Source: CAVQBP01 sp963723205
GTDB taxonomy: Bacteria; Bacteroidota; Ignavibacteria; Ignavibacteriales; Ignavibacteriaceae
Reading direction: 5' to 3'
Length of the DNA stretch: 64,000 nucleotides
Assembly: GCA_963723205.1 (NCBI GenBank)
Contig: CAVRQC010000047.1
Span: 62,001 to 126,000, forward strand
Shown one piece after another: positions 9,381 to 18,860 of the stretch. The notes under the pieces were generated by a model. It ran no database searches and was not told the DNA's origin. It was given only the letters and a program-made list of their open reading frames with translations. The position numbers were made by a program, and so were the translations under genes. Numbering within the stretch: the stretch's first letter is position 1; each line of letters starts with the position of its first letter.

Positions 9381-10745
9381 TTACTTATTTGACACTAAGT
9401 AAGTTAATATATTTTTGATAATATTCAAGCCCTCATCAAGGTCATCTTTTGTGATATTTAGCCGGGGTCTGAATCTTATTGATTTTTCTCCGCAGCCCAG
9501 TATAATCAGTTTATTCTCAAAACATTTGTTTCTAAATTTATTTCTTAACTCAGCAGATGGGAGATTAAAAGAGCACATTAAGCCTAAACCTCTTGGCTGG
9601 GAAATTAGAGTTGGAAATTCATCTCTTAATTCATATAGTTTACTTAATAAATATTCACCCATTATTTTTGAATTTTCAACCAGTGCTTCTTCATCAATGA
9701 TTTTCAAGATATGTTTTGAGCGCACCATATCTACTAGATTAGCTCCCCAGGTTGAATTTAACCTGCTCGATTTATGAAAGCAATTTTCAGGCACATCATC
9801 TATTCTTGCTGATGCCATTATTCCGCATACCTGGGCTTTCTTTCCAAATGCAATTATATCAGGTTTTACATAATGATCAGAAGCCCAGAATTTGCCTGTT
9901 ATCCCGAAGCCAGCCTGAACTTCATCAAAAATCAAGAGTATTTCATTTTCATCTGCAATTTCTCTTAGTTTCATAAAAAATTCTTTTCTGAAGAAATTGT
10001 CTCCACCTTCACCCTGAATTGGTTCAATAATTATTGATGCAATATCATCTTTATTATTTTTTATTGCCTGGTAGATTTCGTCGACAGCTTTATTTTCAAG
10101 CTCAATTATTTTATCAAGGTTCTCATTAACCGGGAAAGTGATCTTAGGATTTGTTATCCTTGGCCAGTTAAATTTCGGAAAATATTTTACTTTATTTATT
10201 TCTGTATTGGTAAGTGATAAAGTATATCCGCTTCTTCCATGAAAAGCCTGCTTAAAATGAATAACCTGAGTCCCTTTTTCTTCTTTATAACCTTTCATAA
10301 AATTCTTTTGAACTTTCCAGTCAAAAGCTGCCTTCAGGGCATTTTCTACTGCAAGAGCACCGCCGGAAATAAAAAATAAGTATTTCATATAGTCCGGTTT
10401 AGCATATTTTGAAAAAGCATCAACAAATTCTGCCATGGAAGTTGTGTATATATCTGAATTTGAAGGTTTATTTACTGCAGCGAGGAGAAGTTCCTCTTTT
10501 ACTTCATCTGAATTCAATTTCGGGTGGTTCATACCCAACGGGGATGAGGCAAAAAAGGTGAAAAAATCCATATAAGATTCACCCGTTCTTAAATCTATAA
10601 GTTTAGAACCTTTACTGTTTTCAAGATCTAAAACGATAGGAAAACCATCAACCAGCATATTTTTAGCAAGGGTTTCATGCACTTTATCTGCCGGGATAAA
10701 GGAATTTTGTTCCATTACATTATCTTCAAAATAATTGTTATTCAT
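9381..10745 (-). CDS. lat: L-lysine 6-transaminase
   Basis: A 454-residue PLP-dependent class III aminotransferase that converts lysine plus 2-oxoglutarate to alpha-aminoadipate semialdehyde plus glutamate. The family-specific regions FGKKAQVCGIMA (with the PLP lysine), SRLNSTWGANLVDMVR and IIIEPIQGEGGDN match lysine epsilon-aminotransferase rather than ornithine or GABA aminotransferases. The start is supported by a strong GGAGG eight bases upstream. It is divergent from an ALDH7-type aldehyde dehydrogenase that would oxidise its product, so the pair forms a lysine-degradation module. The glutamate formed could be deaminated by the dehydrogenases at 429-1676 and 4977-6338. Cytoplasmic; no unusual residues noted. 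Confidence 0.92.
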   Translation of the reverse strand: MNNNYFEDNVMEQNSFIPADKVHETLAKNMLVDGFPIVLDLENSKGSKLIDLRTGESYMDFFTFFASSPLGMNHPKLNSDEVKEELLLAAVNKPSNSDIYTTSMAEFVDAFSKYAKPDYMKYLFFISGGALAVENALKAAFDWKVQKNFMKGYKEEKGTQVIHFKQAFHGRSGYTLSLTNTEINKVKYFPKFNWPRITNPKITFPVNENLDKIIELENKAVDEIYQAIKNNKDDIASIIIEPIQGEGGDNFFRKEFFMKLREIADENEILLIFDEVQAGFGITGKFWASDHYVKPDIIAFGKKAQVCGIMASARIDDVPENCFHKSSRLNSTWGANLVDMVRSKHILKIIDEEALVENSKIMGEYLLSKLYELRDEFPTLISQPRGLGLMCSFNLPSAELRNKFRNKCFENKLIILGCGEKSIRFRPRLNITKDDLDEGLNIIKNILTYLVSNK

Positions 10746-11132
10746 TTTCTACCTCCATAATAATCCAGCAATTGCCGGACCAAAAATGATTTGAAATAAT
10801 ATTAAATATTGACGGGATGGAGGATTTTACTAAAAGACGTTTTCGAAGCGGGATATAAAATAGCTCCTTAAATCCTTAAAACCTGTAATTTCGAAATATT
10901 TGATTAAAAGAAGCATATTTTAATTATTTAATTGATGGATTATAGACAAATTTTCTAAATGAAAAATATGAAACTGCATGAACATTATCAATTCAAATTA
11001 TGTGATATTTTTAAGATTTAATTATTACATATATGATTGATTTTCACGGATGTATTCATTTAATTCAAGTAATAAATTGAAGGAATTTTTAATCTTCCTT
11101 TTTATATCATAAATAAGTTTGAGGGAGTCAAA
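10746..11132. other. Divergent promoter region of lysine-degradation genes
   Basis: A 387-base AT-rich gap between the divergent aminotransferase and aldehyde dehydrogenase genes. Both ribosome sites are visible: GGAGG before the aminotransferase and GAGGGAG before the dehydrogenase. The shared control region must lie here. I see no convincing long dyad or riboswitch. Confidence 0.6.
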
Positions 11133-12695
11133 ATGGATATTGAAGAAAAAAAAATAATTAAACATGATTTTCTAAAAAAATTAGGAATTAAAGAGAAAAA
11201 TTATGGAGGTTCTACAGGACAAAACTGGATGGAATCTGCTGATGGCGGTGAATTAAAAATATATTCGCCGACAAACGGAGAGCTGATTGCAACCGTAAAC
11301 CAGGTTTCTGAAGAAGATTATGAAAAGATAATCAAGATAGCAGAAGAAGCTTTTGAAGTTTGGAGAAAAATTCCTGCTCCGAAAAGGGGAGAAATCGTAA
11401 GACAAATAGGACTAAAATTACGTGAATATAAAACTGAACTGGGAACTCTTGTTTCTTATGAGATGGGAAAATCTTTACAGGAAGGTTTAGGAGAAGTCCA
11501 GGAGATGATCGATATTTGTGACTTTGCAGTCGGGCAGTCAAGACAACTTTACGGTTTTACTATGGCCTCCGAAAGATCTGATCACAGGATGTACGACCAA
11601 TATCACCCGCTGGGAATTGTAGGAACCATCTCGGCTTTTAATTTTCCTGCAGCGGTGTTTTCATGGAATGCAATGATTGCGGCAGTCTGTGGTGATGTAA
11701 ATTTATGGAAACCTTCATCCAAAGTTCCTCTCTCTGCAATTGCAGTTCAAAAAATAATCGGCTCCGTTTTAAAAGAAAATAAATTACCTGAAGGAGTTTT
11801 TTCACTTGTAATCGGGAGAGGTTCTACTATCGGAGAAAGAATGCTGAATGATAAAAGAGTCAAATTAATTTCGGTTACAGGTTCTACAAAAGTCGGTAAA
11901 CATGCCGGTGAGGTTATTGCAAAAAGATTCGGTAAATCAATTTTAGAGCTGGGTGGTAATAATGGTATAATAATTACCCCAAATGCCGATCTTAAAATGG
12001 CTATTCCGGCAATTGTTTTTGGTGCTGTAGGAACCTGCGGTCAGCGCTGTACTTCAACAAGAAGATTAATTATTCATGAATCTGTTTATGAAAAAGTAAA
12101 AGACTCTTTAATAAAAGCTTATAAATCATTAAAGATTGGAGATCCGTTAAATGAAAAGAATCATGTAGGACCGCTTATTGATAAAGATGCAGTTGATATG
12201 TTTTCAAATGCCCTTGAAGAAATCAAGAAAGAGGGAGGTCAAATTACTTTCGGCGGAAAGGTACTAAATGGTGAAGGATTTGAATCAGGCTGCTATGTTC
12301 AACCGGTACTGGCAGAAGTTGAAAATCATTATAGTATTGTCCAGGAAGAAACGTTTGCTCCAATTCTTTATTTAATAAAATATAAAGGTGATGTTCAGAA
12401 CGCAATCAGTATTCATAATAATGTTGTGCAGGGATTGTCCTCTGCAATTTTTACAACTAATTTATTAGAAGCTGAAGAATTTTTATCCAGCCACGGTTCT
12501 GATTGCGGAATTGCAAATGTAAATATAGGTACTTCCGGTGCTGAAATAGGTGGTGCTTTCGGAGGCGAAAAAGAAACCGGCGGGGGACGAGAATCCGGTT
12601 CAGATGCATGGAAAGCCTACATGAGAAGACAAACCAATACAATTAATTTCGGTACTACATTACCCCTTGCACAAGGGATTAAATTTGATATATGA
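11133..12695 (+). CDS. ALDH7-type L-aminoadipate-semialdehyde dehydrogenase
   Basis: A 520-residue aldehyde dehydrogenase. It has the catalytic cysteine in GTCGQRCTSTRR (about residue 305), the general-base Glu in LELGGNN (about 272) and the NAD-binding segment SVTGSTKVGK. The N-terminus with GGSTGQNW and the C-terminus NIGTSGAEIGGAFGGEKETGGGRESGSDAWK are typical of the ALDH7A1/AmaB (antiquitin) family, which oxidises alpha-aminoadipate semialdehyde to alpha-aminoadipate with NAD. Divergent placement from lysine 6-transaminase supports that substrate. A GAGGGAG ribosome site precedes the ATG. It converges with a Yip1 gene across a bidirectional hairpin. Confidence 0.92.
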   Translation: MDIEEKKIIKHDFLKKLGIKEKNYGGSTGQNWMESADGGELKIYSPTNGELIATVNQVSEEDYEKIIKIAEEAFEVWRKIPAPKRGEIVRQIGLKLREYKTELGTLVSYEMGKSLQEGLGEVQEMIDICDFAVGQSRQLYGFTMASERSDHRMYDQYHPLGIVGTISAFNFPAAVFSWNAMIAAVCGDVNLWKPSSKVPLSAIAVQKIIGSVLKENKLPEGVFSLVIGRGSTIGERMLNDKRVKLISVTGSTKVGKHAGEVIAKRFGKSILELGGNNGIIITPNADLKMAIPAIVFGAVGTCGQRCTSTRRLIIHESVYEKVKDSLIKAYKSLKIGDPLNEKNHVGPLIDKDAVDMFSNALEEIKKEGGQITFGGKVLNGEGFESGCYVQPVLAEVENHYSIVQEETFAPILYLIKYKGDVQNAISIHNNVVQGLSSAIFTTNLLEAEEFLSSHGSDCGIANVNIGTSGAEIGGAFGGEKETGGGRESGSDAWKAYMRRQTNTINFGTTLPLAQGIKFDI

Positions 12696-12703
12696 AATGT
12701 CAG

Positions 12704-12733
12704 CTCGTGGCACAAAATGATTTGTGCTACGAG
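12704..12733. terminator. Bidirectional terminator hairpin
   Basis: The arms CTCGTGGCACAAA and TTTGTGCTACGAG pair over 13 bases with one G-T type mismatch and a 4-base loop. They sit between the stops of the convergent aldehyde dehydrogenase and Yip1 genes, as expected for a shared terminator. Confidence 0.75.
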
Positions 12734-12741
12734 TCTTCAAT

Positions 12742-13335
12742 TTAAAGTCCTGAACTCATCATAAGACCGCCGAATGCAACACCGGCAACAATTGCTCCTA
12801 TGATAAAGTATAATACTATTGCAACTACAATGATAACTACAAAATATCCAATCATTTTATCATCAGGTACAGCCTTAACTCTTTTTAAACCCATATAAAG
12901 AAGGACAAGACTATATATGCTTGCTAATGCTGCAAGAAATGACAAGTATGGAAGGATATGAAAGATCCCTCCTACCCAAGCAGCAGTATATGAGAAAACA
13001 GCTACCTTTAAAGAAGCAATCAAATCTTTTGTAGATCCAAAAGAAGGGGCCAGAACATCAATAATCCAACCTAATATATAAACACTTACAAGTGATAAAA
13101 CATAGGTAAGGATAGCCCAAGTAAGTGCAGTACCAAAACCAATTGTAATTCTGCCGAATCCGAAAGATATTCCGAATACACTATAGCCTATTAATCCAGC
13201 TATAGCAGGAATAGCTGCTAAAATAACTGCATACTTTGTAAACAGCTCATTAGTAGTTGTAGTTTCAGACTTGATGGTTTCCCATTCGGAGGCTGGGGAA
13301 AATAAAACGTTTTTTGCTCTTTCAACGAGATTCAT
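12742..13335 (-). CDS. Yip1-family integral membrane protein
   Basis: A 197-residue protein starting with MNLVERAKNVLFSPASEWETIKSE-like sequence, the conserved cytosolic opening of bacterial Yip1/DUF1282 proteins. Five hydrophobic helices follow (about residues 35-55, 65-88, 105-130, 125-150 and 160-190). In this family the role is not established for bacteria; a membrane-organisation or transport-accessory role is possible. No operon partner is apparent: the next gene on this strand is far away, and the upstream gap of about 350 bases separates it from a divergent gene. Confidence 0.8.
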   Translation of the reverse strand: MNLVERAKNVLFSPASEWETIKSETTTTNELFTKYAVILAAIPAIAGLIGYSVFGISFGFGRITIGFGTALTWAILTYVLSLVSVYILGWIIDVLAPSFGSTKDLIASLKVAVFSYTAAWVGGIFHILPYLSFLAALASIYSLVLLYMGLKRVKAVPDDKMIGYFVVIIVVAIVLYFIIGAIVAGVAFGGLMMSSGL

Positions 13336-13684
13336 TGTATTTGCCCTCTTTTAATTAATTGAATAAATCAATAAGGTTTAATTGAAGGAGATTCAATTGA
13401 CTAAAATTACATTAATAATATTAAAATCCAAAAGGAATTATAGATAATAATTACATATAGATTATGTAACAGATACTGATAAAAGTTAACGAATATATAG
13501 ATCTCTATTCAAAAATTTTTAGAAAAATATACAATGAAAATTATTGATCTTTTTAAGTTTTTTTATATAAAGTAATTATAGCAAATAATAGGTAATATTT
13601 TTATTTCTTTGATATGATTAAACATATAACTATTGCGTGGCATAATTGTTGACTCTTTTTATATAAAACTAAAAAGGTCTTGAA
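13336..13684. other. Divergent intergenic region
   Basis: A 349-base, very AT-rich gap between the Yip1 gene and a divergent unknown gene. An AAAAGG ribosome site precedes the unknown gene. At 13638-13652 there is a TGGCA-N6-TTGA element loosely like a sigma-54 promoter, but the -12 GC is missing. Nothing else is evident. Confidence 0.45.
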
Positions 13685-14398
13685 ATGGAAAGCTTAAAAC
13701 TGGAAACATTTTTATCGGCAGATAAAGACTGGGAAATGAATCAATACAGGGTATTGGGCGGTATACAGGAATTTCATTTGGAATTAAACAAAAAAAAGGT
13801 TTACCCGGCTTTAGCTGAATTAATTCACTTAGCGTCCATATTAGAAAATATAGTTGACCATAAATTAAAATTGAAAGAAGCATTTCCAAAACAGATTAAA
13901 GACTTCGACCTTAAAAATCAAAAAATTACATTCGAAACTATAGGGAAATTTACTCCTGATGTAGAATTTTTATTTGATTTGATTGAATGGGCCTTTCCCT
14001 TAATAAAAAATGAAATAGACGAAGCCATAGTCCTTTATGATTTCGTAGAAAAGAATATTGAAATCGATCATGTGGGTATTGTACCTATTAATAAAGATGA
14101 AGGATATTTTCTAATTACAGATAATAAAATGGCAAAGATCCAGGTTCATAGATATGAATCTTCATTATTTTCATCCAATACTGAAAAATACAGATCATTA
14201 AAAACAAAACTTATTAGGGAAGTTGAAAGAGAATTAATAGAAAGAACCCCTGAGTCAATTAAACTTGATTTAATAAAACAATATACCGATTTACCTAATC
14301 CTGCAACTTTTATCTGCGAGACAGATCTTGATTTTCCGTTTAACGAAACCATTTTCCCAATTGCCAAAAGAAAATTAATGGGGATGGTAGCTTCGTAA
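13685..14398 (+). CDS. Unknown cytoplasmic protein
   Basis: A 237-residue soluble protein with no signal peptide and no membrane helices. I do not recognise its family. The N-terminal 90 residues look helical (LAELIHLASILENIVDHKLKLKEAF), followed by a mixed alpha/beta part with IDHVGIVPINKDEGYFLI and a C-terminal segment rich in charged residues. It has a good AAAAGG ribosome site and an ordinary base composition. It converges with a single-domain response regulator 21 bases downstream. No function can be assigned from sequence alone. Confidence 0.65.
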   Translation: MESLKLETFLSADKDWEMNQYRVLGGIQEFHLELNKKKVYPALAELIHLASILENIVDHKLKLKEAFPKQIKDFDLKNQKITFETIGKFTPDVEFLFDLIEWAFPLIKNEIDEAIVLYDFVEKNIEIDHVGIVPINKDEGYFLITDNKMAKIQVHRYESSLFSSNTEKYRSLKTKLIREVERELIERTPESIKLDLIKQYTDLPNPATFICETDLDFPFNETIFPIAKRKLMGMVAS

Positions 14399-14419
14399 AT
14401 CTTCTTTTTCAAAAGTTAT

Positions 14420-14785
14420 TTATAAATTATTGCAAACGAAGTCGGACAATTCATTATAATCTATTGGTTTTTTTAAAAAAGCTAAAGGTTCAAGGTGGTA
14501 TATTTCTACGACTCTTTTATAATCATCATAAGCTGTAACAAAAATATAAGGAATCGAGGAATTTTCCGATAAACGGGCTATCGCTTCAATACCATCCAAT
14601 TCGCCTTTTAGATTTATATCGCTTATTATTAATGCAGGCGGGTGCATTCTGGCTTTTGCAAGAAGTTCTTCACCTTTACAAACAACATCTGAAATTTGAT
14701 ACCCTAATCCCTCCAAATATTTTCGAATGTCGAGTGCTATTATGGAATCATCTTCCGCAATTAAAATATCATTTTTCTTGTCCAT
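14420..14785 (-). CDS. Single-domain response regulator
   Basis: A 121-residue CheY-like receiver with no output domain. The acidic pair is in LIAEDDS (about 8-13), the phospho-accepting Asp is in IISDINLKG (about residue 56), the switch Thr is in FVTAYDD and the conserved Lys is in LKKPID. The ISDINLKGxxDGI pattern is typical of receivers paired with hybrid or PAS histidine kinases in Bacteroidota. No kinase is adjacent, so it is likely an orphan phosphorelay element or a stand-alone diffusible regulator. Confidence 0.85.
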   Translation of the reverse strand: MDKKNDILIAEDDSIIALDIRKYLEGLGYQISDVVCKGEELLAKARMHPPALIISDINLKGELDGIEAIARLSENSSIPYIFVTAYDDYKRVVEIYHLEPLAFLKKPIDYNELSDFVCNNL

Positions 14786-14987
14786 CGTATTCTGAATTAT
14801 CTGTTTGAAAAATATTTAGTGGCTGTTCCTATCATTACTAATTATATATTTATATTTCAGTGTCTATCATCACTAACAATAGGGTAAAAATGTATGAATA
14901 TTTTTTACTGATTAAATACAACATTAGTTTTATAATTCTATTTTCTTAAATTAACGGGATTAAAATTTCAAAAGATGTAATAATCTT

Positions 14988-15629
14988 GTGTGGGACAAAA
15001 TAATAAATAAAAAGCCTTTGAAGACAGCTTTAGTCTTAAGCATCATAACAATAGTATATAACGTTGGTGAAGGGATAGTTGCTGTAATTTTCGGTATTAA
15101 CGATCAGACACTTGCTTTATTAGGGTTTGGTGTAGACAGTTTTGTTGAGGTTATTTCGGGTATAGGTATTCTGCATTTGATATTAAGAATTAAAAATTCT
15201 CCTGGTGAAGGAAGAGATAAATTTGAAAGCACTGCCTTAAGAATAACGGGGTTCGGTTTTTATCTTTTAGTAATCGGTTTGGTTGCTGGTTCGGTTATTA
15301 ATATCATTGAGAAAAATAATCCTTCGACAACATTGGCTGGTATTATAGTTTCTATCATCTCTATTTTAACTATGTATCTTTTAATGAAAGCAAAATTTAA
15401 AGTAGGGGAAAAATTAAATTCCGATGCAATTATTGCCGATGCACATTGTACGAAAACATGTTTTAACTTATCGATAATACTTTTACTCTCGAGTTTGTTG
15501 TATGAAGTTTCATCAATTGGTTATTTCGATATTCTCGGCTCACTGGGTATTGCTTATTATGCCTTCATGGAGGGGAGAGAATCTTTTGAAAAAGCAGAAA
15601 ATAATAAATTGAGTTGTACTTGTTCTTAA
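14988..15629 (+). CDS. Cation-efflux-like integral membrane protein
   Basis: A 213-residue membrane protein with about five or six hydrophobic segments. It resembles the transmembrane half of cation diffusion facilitators: GVDSFVEVISG and DAIIADAHCTKTC sit where CDF proteins have their paired metal-binding helices (compare DAAESVVH and LIADGKHVLTDS in the CDF gene at 32536). The cytoplasmic C-terminal domain of a full CDF is missing, and the protein ends in CSCTC-like cysteines (NNKLSCTCS). The start is GTG, because no in-frame ATG precedes the conserved region. Metal transport is plausible but unproven. Confidence 0.65.
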   Translation: MWDKIINKKPLKTALVLSIITIVYNVGEGIVAVIFGINDQTLALLGFGVDSFVEVISGIGILHLILRIKNSPGEGRDKFESTALRITGFGFYLLVIGLVAGSVINIIEKNNPSTTLAGIIVSIISILTMYLLMKAKFKVGEKLNSDAIIADAHCTKTCFNLSIILLLSSLLYEVSSIGYFDILGSLGIAYYAFMEGRESFEKAENNKLSCTCS

Positions 15630-15634
15630 TAAAA

Positions 15635-16480
15635 ATGAAAAACATTCTAACCAGTCAAATCATAATCAGCCTGATAATTCTTTCCATTGCTTTTAGCTCA
15701 AAAGTTTTTGGACAGGGAAATTGCCTGGCTGATACAATGCACACTTCAATTCTTGAAGATATTAATCATGGCATTAATGACGGAATTGAATTAGTAAAAT
15801 CTCCTTCTCACTTTTCGTCTAAGGAATGGATATATACTGGTAGTCTTGTCGGTTTTACTGTAGGATCATTTTTTATTGATAAATCAATCAGAAAGATTGT
15901 TGCTAAAAATCATAATGGCACCATGGATGATATTACTGAAGTAGGCCATAAATATGGAAATGCCGGATATATGATTATATTATCAGGTGCTGCTTATTTG
16001 ATCGGGAAAATTATAAAGAATAATGATATATCTGAAACGAGCAGGATGATACTGGAAACACTTGCTTATGCAGGAATTATTACTTCTGTTCTAAAAGTAG
16101 GTTTAGGAAGAGCTAGACCATATCTAGATAAAGGCCCTTATGATTTCTTTAATTTTAGTTTTAAAGATGGTTTCCTCTCATTCCCTTCAGGTCATGCCAC
16201 AACTGCCTTTGCAGTTTCGTCTGTGCTGGCAGCAAAAATAAATAATGTTTATGCTTCAATTGCTTTATATGGTTTAGCAGGCTTAACAATGTACCAGAGA
16301 ATTTATAGTGATCATCATTGGTTTTCAGATACATTTGTTGGTGCTGCTATTTCTACAGCAATTGGAAATGCAATAGTTAAGCTTAATGAATGTCCGGAAA
16401 AAACAAGTAAACGCGCTTTAATGGTTCTGCCCACAATACAAGCAAATTCAATGGAATTAAGTTTAATCTATTCTTTTTAA
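15635..16480 (+). CDS. PAP2-family membrane-associated phosphatase, exported
   Basis: About 281 residues from the ATG at 15635, which directly precedes a signal-peptide-like segment (NILTSQIIISLIILSIAFSS). An in-frame TTG seven codons earlier overlaps the preceding gene and is less likely. The PAP2 acid phosphatase signature is visible: VLKVGLGRARPY (KxxxxxxRP, about 178-189), FPSGHATTAF (PSGH, about 205-213) and YSDHHWFSDTFVG (the SRxxxxxHxxxD-type motif). Such enzymes dephosphorylate lipid phosphates or undecaprenyl pyrophosphate in the periplasm or membrane. The tail VLPTIQANSMELSLIYSF is beta-strand-like and ends in Phe, so an outer-membrane association is possible. Confidence 0.8.
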   Translation: MKNILTSQIIISLIILSIAFSSKVFGQGNCLADTMHTSILEDINHGINDGIELVKSPSHFSSKEWIYTGSLVGFTVGSFFIDKSIRKIVAKNHNGTMDDITEVGHKYGNAGYMIILSGAAYLIGKIIKNNDISETSRMILETLAYAGIITSVLKVGLGRARPYLDKGPYDFFNFSFKDGFLSFPSGHATTAFAVSSVLAAKINNVYASIALYGLAGLTMYQRIYSDHHWFSDTFVGAAISTAIGNAIVKLNECPEKTSKRALMVLPTIQANSMELSLIYSF

Positions 16481-16622
16481 TACAAAAAAGAGAAGAAAAA
16501 TATTTTTGGAATTCTCGGTTTGATGACGACGGTTACATCAAAATAACACCTATTTCTTTGCTTTTATTTAGACCTCTCTTTATATTTGATGATTAAATTT
16601 TTGAAAGATATCGAAACGATTA

Positions 16623-17918
16623 ATGCAGAGAATTTTAATAAGTAGTTTAGCTGAATATGTAGGTAAAGAAGTTACATTAAAGGGGTGGCTATTCAATAAA
16701 AGATCAAGCGGAAAGATAAAATTTTTAATTTTAAGAGATGGAACAGGTTATCTCCAGTGTGTTTATTTTAAAGGGAATGTTACAGACGAAGTATTTGATA
16801 CAGCTGACAAAATAGGACAGGAATCCTCAATTGAAGTAACAGGAAAGGTGAAAGTTGAACCCAGGGCCCCCGGTGGGTATGAACTGGATGCTACCGGTTT
16901 AGAAATCATTTCTGAAGCTCATGACTATCCAATCACTCCAAAAGATCATGGTATAGAATTTTTGATGGATCACCGGCATTTATGGCTTAGATCCAGTAAA
17001 CAGGTTGCTATTTTAAAAATTCGTCACAGGATAGTAAAAGCTATTAGAGATTTTTTTGATGGAAAAGGATTCACTTTAATGGATCCGCCTATTATTACTC
17101 CAAATGCAGTTGAAGGAACTTCAACTCTTTTTGAAACAGATTATTTTGATTTAGGGAAAGCATATTTAACTCAGTCCGGACAGCTTTATGCTGAAGCCGG
17201 TGCGCTTGCTTTTGGAGCAGTTTATACTTTTGGTCCAACCTTCCGTGCTGAAAAATCTAAAACAAGAAGACATTTAACCGAATTCTGGATGGTTGAACCG
17301 GAAGTTGCTTTTGCCGATTTAAATGATGATATGGATCTTGCCGAAGAATTTTTGGAATATGTTGTTCAGACTGTTCTTAAAGAGAAAGATGAAGAATTAA
17401 AAGTACTGGAAAGAGACACAACAAAATTACAAAATGTAAAAAGACCTCTTCCAAGAATTTCCTATGATGAAGCAGTTGAGATATTGAAAAAAGCTGAAGT
17501 CAATTTTGAATATGGAAATGATTTTGGTGGGACAGATGAAACGGTTATATCTGAGAAATTTGACAGGCCGGTAATGGTTCATCGATATCCTGCTGCTGTT
17601 AAAGCGTTTTATATGAAACGTGATCCTGAAAATGAAAACCTTGCACTTGCCGTTGATGTTTTAGCACCTGAAGGTTATGGGGAGATAATTGGTGGAAGTC
17701 AGCGTGAAGATAATCTCGATGCATTGCTTCAGAGAATTAAAGATCATAATCTTCCGCAGGAGGCTTTTGAGTGGTACCTTGATTTGAGAAGATATGGATC
17801 CGTCCCTCATTCAGGTTTTGGATTAGGTCTGGAAAGAACAGTCGGATGGATATGTGGTCTCGATCATGTGAGGGAAACAATTCCATTTCCAAGAATGATC
17901 TATCGGAATACTCCGTGA
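16623..17918 (+). CDS. asnS: Asparaginyl-tRNA synthetase
   Basis: A 431-residue class IIb synthetase that charges tRNA-Asn in the cytoplasm. The N-terminal OB-fold anticodon-binding domain (about 1-110, with VTLKGWLFNKRSSGKIKFLILRDG-type sequence) is followed by the class II core. Motif 2 is in GPTFRAEKSKTRRHLTEFWMVEPE and motif 3 in GFGLGLERTVGWICG near the C-terminus. AsnRS rather than AspRS is supported by the length (AspRS is about 580 residues with an extra domain) and by TEFWMVEPE. The gene lies 92 bases upstream of nuoJ and is in the same direction. Cotranscription is possible but functionally unrelated. Confidence 0.92.
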   Translation: MQRILISSLAEYVGKEVTLKGWLFNKRSSGKIKFLILRDGTGYLQCVYFKGNVTDEVFDTADKIGQESSIEVTGKVKVEPRAPGGYELDATGLEIISEAHDYPITPKDHGIEFLMDHRHLWLRSSKQVAILKIRHRIVKAIRDFFDGKGFTLMDPPIITPNAVEGTSTLFETDYFDLGKAYLTQSGQLYAEAGALAFGAVYTFGPTFRAEKSKTRRHLTEFWMVEPEVAFADLNDDMDLAEEFLEYVVQTVLKEKDEELKVLERDTTKLQNVKRPLPRISYDEAVEILKKAEVNFEYGNDFGGTDETVISEKFDRPVMVHRYPAAVKAFYMKRDPENENLALAVDVLAPEGYGEIIGGSQREDNLDALLQRIKDHNLPQEAFEWYLDLRRYGSVPHSGFGLGLERTVGWICGLDHVRETIPFPRMIYRNTP

Positions 17919-18010
17919 GGGTAATTGATTGAAAATATTATATGGAATGATTAAAAATTCCTCGTTTAGTTAATAAAATAGTTTCTGTTTTTAGTATTTA
18001 AAATAAAAAA

Positions 18011-18526
18011 ATGTCTCTTGATTTAATTCTATTCATAATTTTTGCTTTAATTTCGGCAGTTTCTGCGATTTTAATGATAACAAGGGTGAACCCGGTTATC
18101 AGCGCCTTGTTTTTAATCTTAAATTTTGCTTCCCTTGCCGGTTTGTATTTGCTGCTTAACGCCCAGTTTATTGCAGTCGTACAGGTAATTGTTTATGCTG
18201 GCGCTATAATGGTTCTGTTCCTGTTTGTTATTATGCTTCTGAAACCGGAACACGAAAAAAAGCTGCTTGCAGTTAATAAAAACATTAAAATCTTTGCTTA
18301 TATAGTTGCTGCATTAGTATTTCTTCAATTAGCATATATGATTTTTATTGGCAAACCTGGTGCCGGTGAAAATGCTCAGGTAGCTGCAAGTATTAATGCC
18401 GGGACAATCGAGTCTATCGGTTATAAATTATATTCAAATTACATACTCCCATTTGAAGCTGCAGGATATTTATTGCTTGCCGCTACAATTGGTGCGTTGA
18501 TTTTAGCTAAAAAGAAGTTCGAGTAA
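18011..18526 (+). CDS. nuoJ: NADH-quinone oxidoreductase subunit J
   Basis: A 171-residue membrane subunit of respiratory complex I with five transmembrane helices. The conserved QVIVYAGAIMVLFLFVIMLL segment is diagnostic of NuoJ/ND6, and LAATIGALILAKK forms the last helix. It is the first gene of the membrane-arm cluster J-K-L-M-antiporter-unknown-N. The usual upstream genes nuoA-I are absent here, because asnS lies directly upstream. Ribosome-site sequence is weak, with an A-rich leader. Confidence 0.95.
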   Translation: MSLDLILFIIFALISAVSAILMITRVNPVISALFLILNFASLAGLYLLLNAQFIAVVQVIVYAGAIMVLFLFVIMLLKPEHEKKLLAVNKNIKIFAYIVAALVFLQLAYMIFIGKPGAGENAQVAASINAGTIESIGYKLYSNYILPFEAAGYLLLAATIGALILAKKKFE

Positions 18527-18530
18527 GTAT

Positions 18531-18836
18531 ATGACAATTCCAATAGAATATTATTTAATATTAAGCGCTTTTATGTTTGTTGTCGGTATAGCTGGTGTCT
18601 TAACACGAAGAAATGCTATAATCGTTTTTATGTCGGTAGAACTTATGCTTAATTCAGCCAACTTAACGTTTGTAACTTTTTCATCTTACCTGGGAGATTC
18701 GATAGGGCAGTTGTTTGTCTTTTTCGTTATGACCGTTGCCGCTGCTGAAGCTGCAGTAGGACTAGCAATAATTATTGCTTTATTCAGGAATAAACTGACG
18801 GTCAATATTGATGAAATAAATATTTTGAAATGGTAA
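18531..18836 (+). CDS. nuoK: NADH-quinone oxidoreductase subunit K
   Basis: A 101-residue protein with three transmembrane helices, the standard NuoK/ND4L size. Key residues are visible: the membrane Glu in MSVELMLNSANL (helix 2) and the second Glu in AAAEAAVGLAIIIALFR (helix 3), both part of the proton-channel connection. It begins 4 bases after the nuoJ stop, which indicates tight coupling. Confidence 0.97.
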   Translation: MTIPIEYYLILSAFMFVVGIAGVLTRRNAIIVFMSVELMLNSANLTFVTFSSYLGDSIGQLFVFFVMTVAAAEAAVGLAIIIALFRNKLTVNIDEINILKW

Positions 18837-18860
18837 AAATATAGAAGATTTATAGAAAAA

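Noticed and set aside
13638..13652. Sigma-54-like promoter (TGGCA-N6-TTGA) before the unknown gene
   Set aside because: The -12 GC is missing and no activator is nearby; too weak to list as a site.
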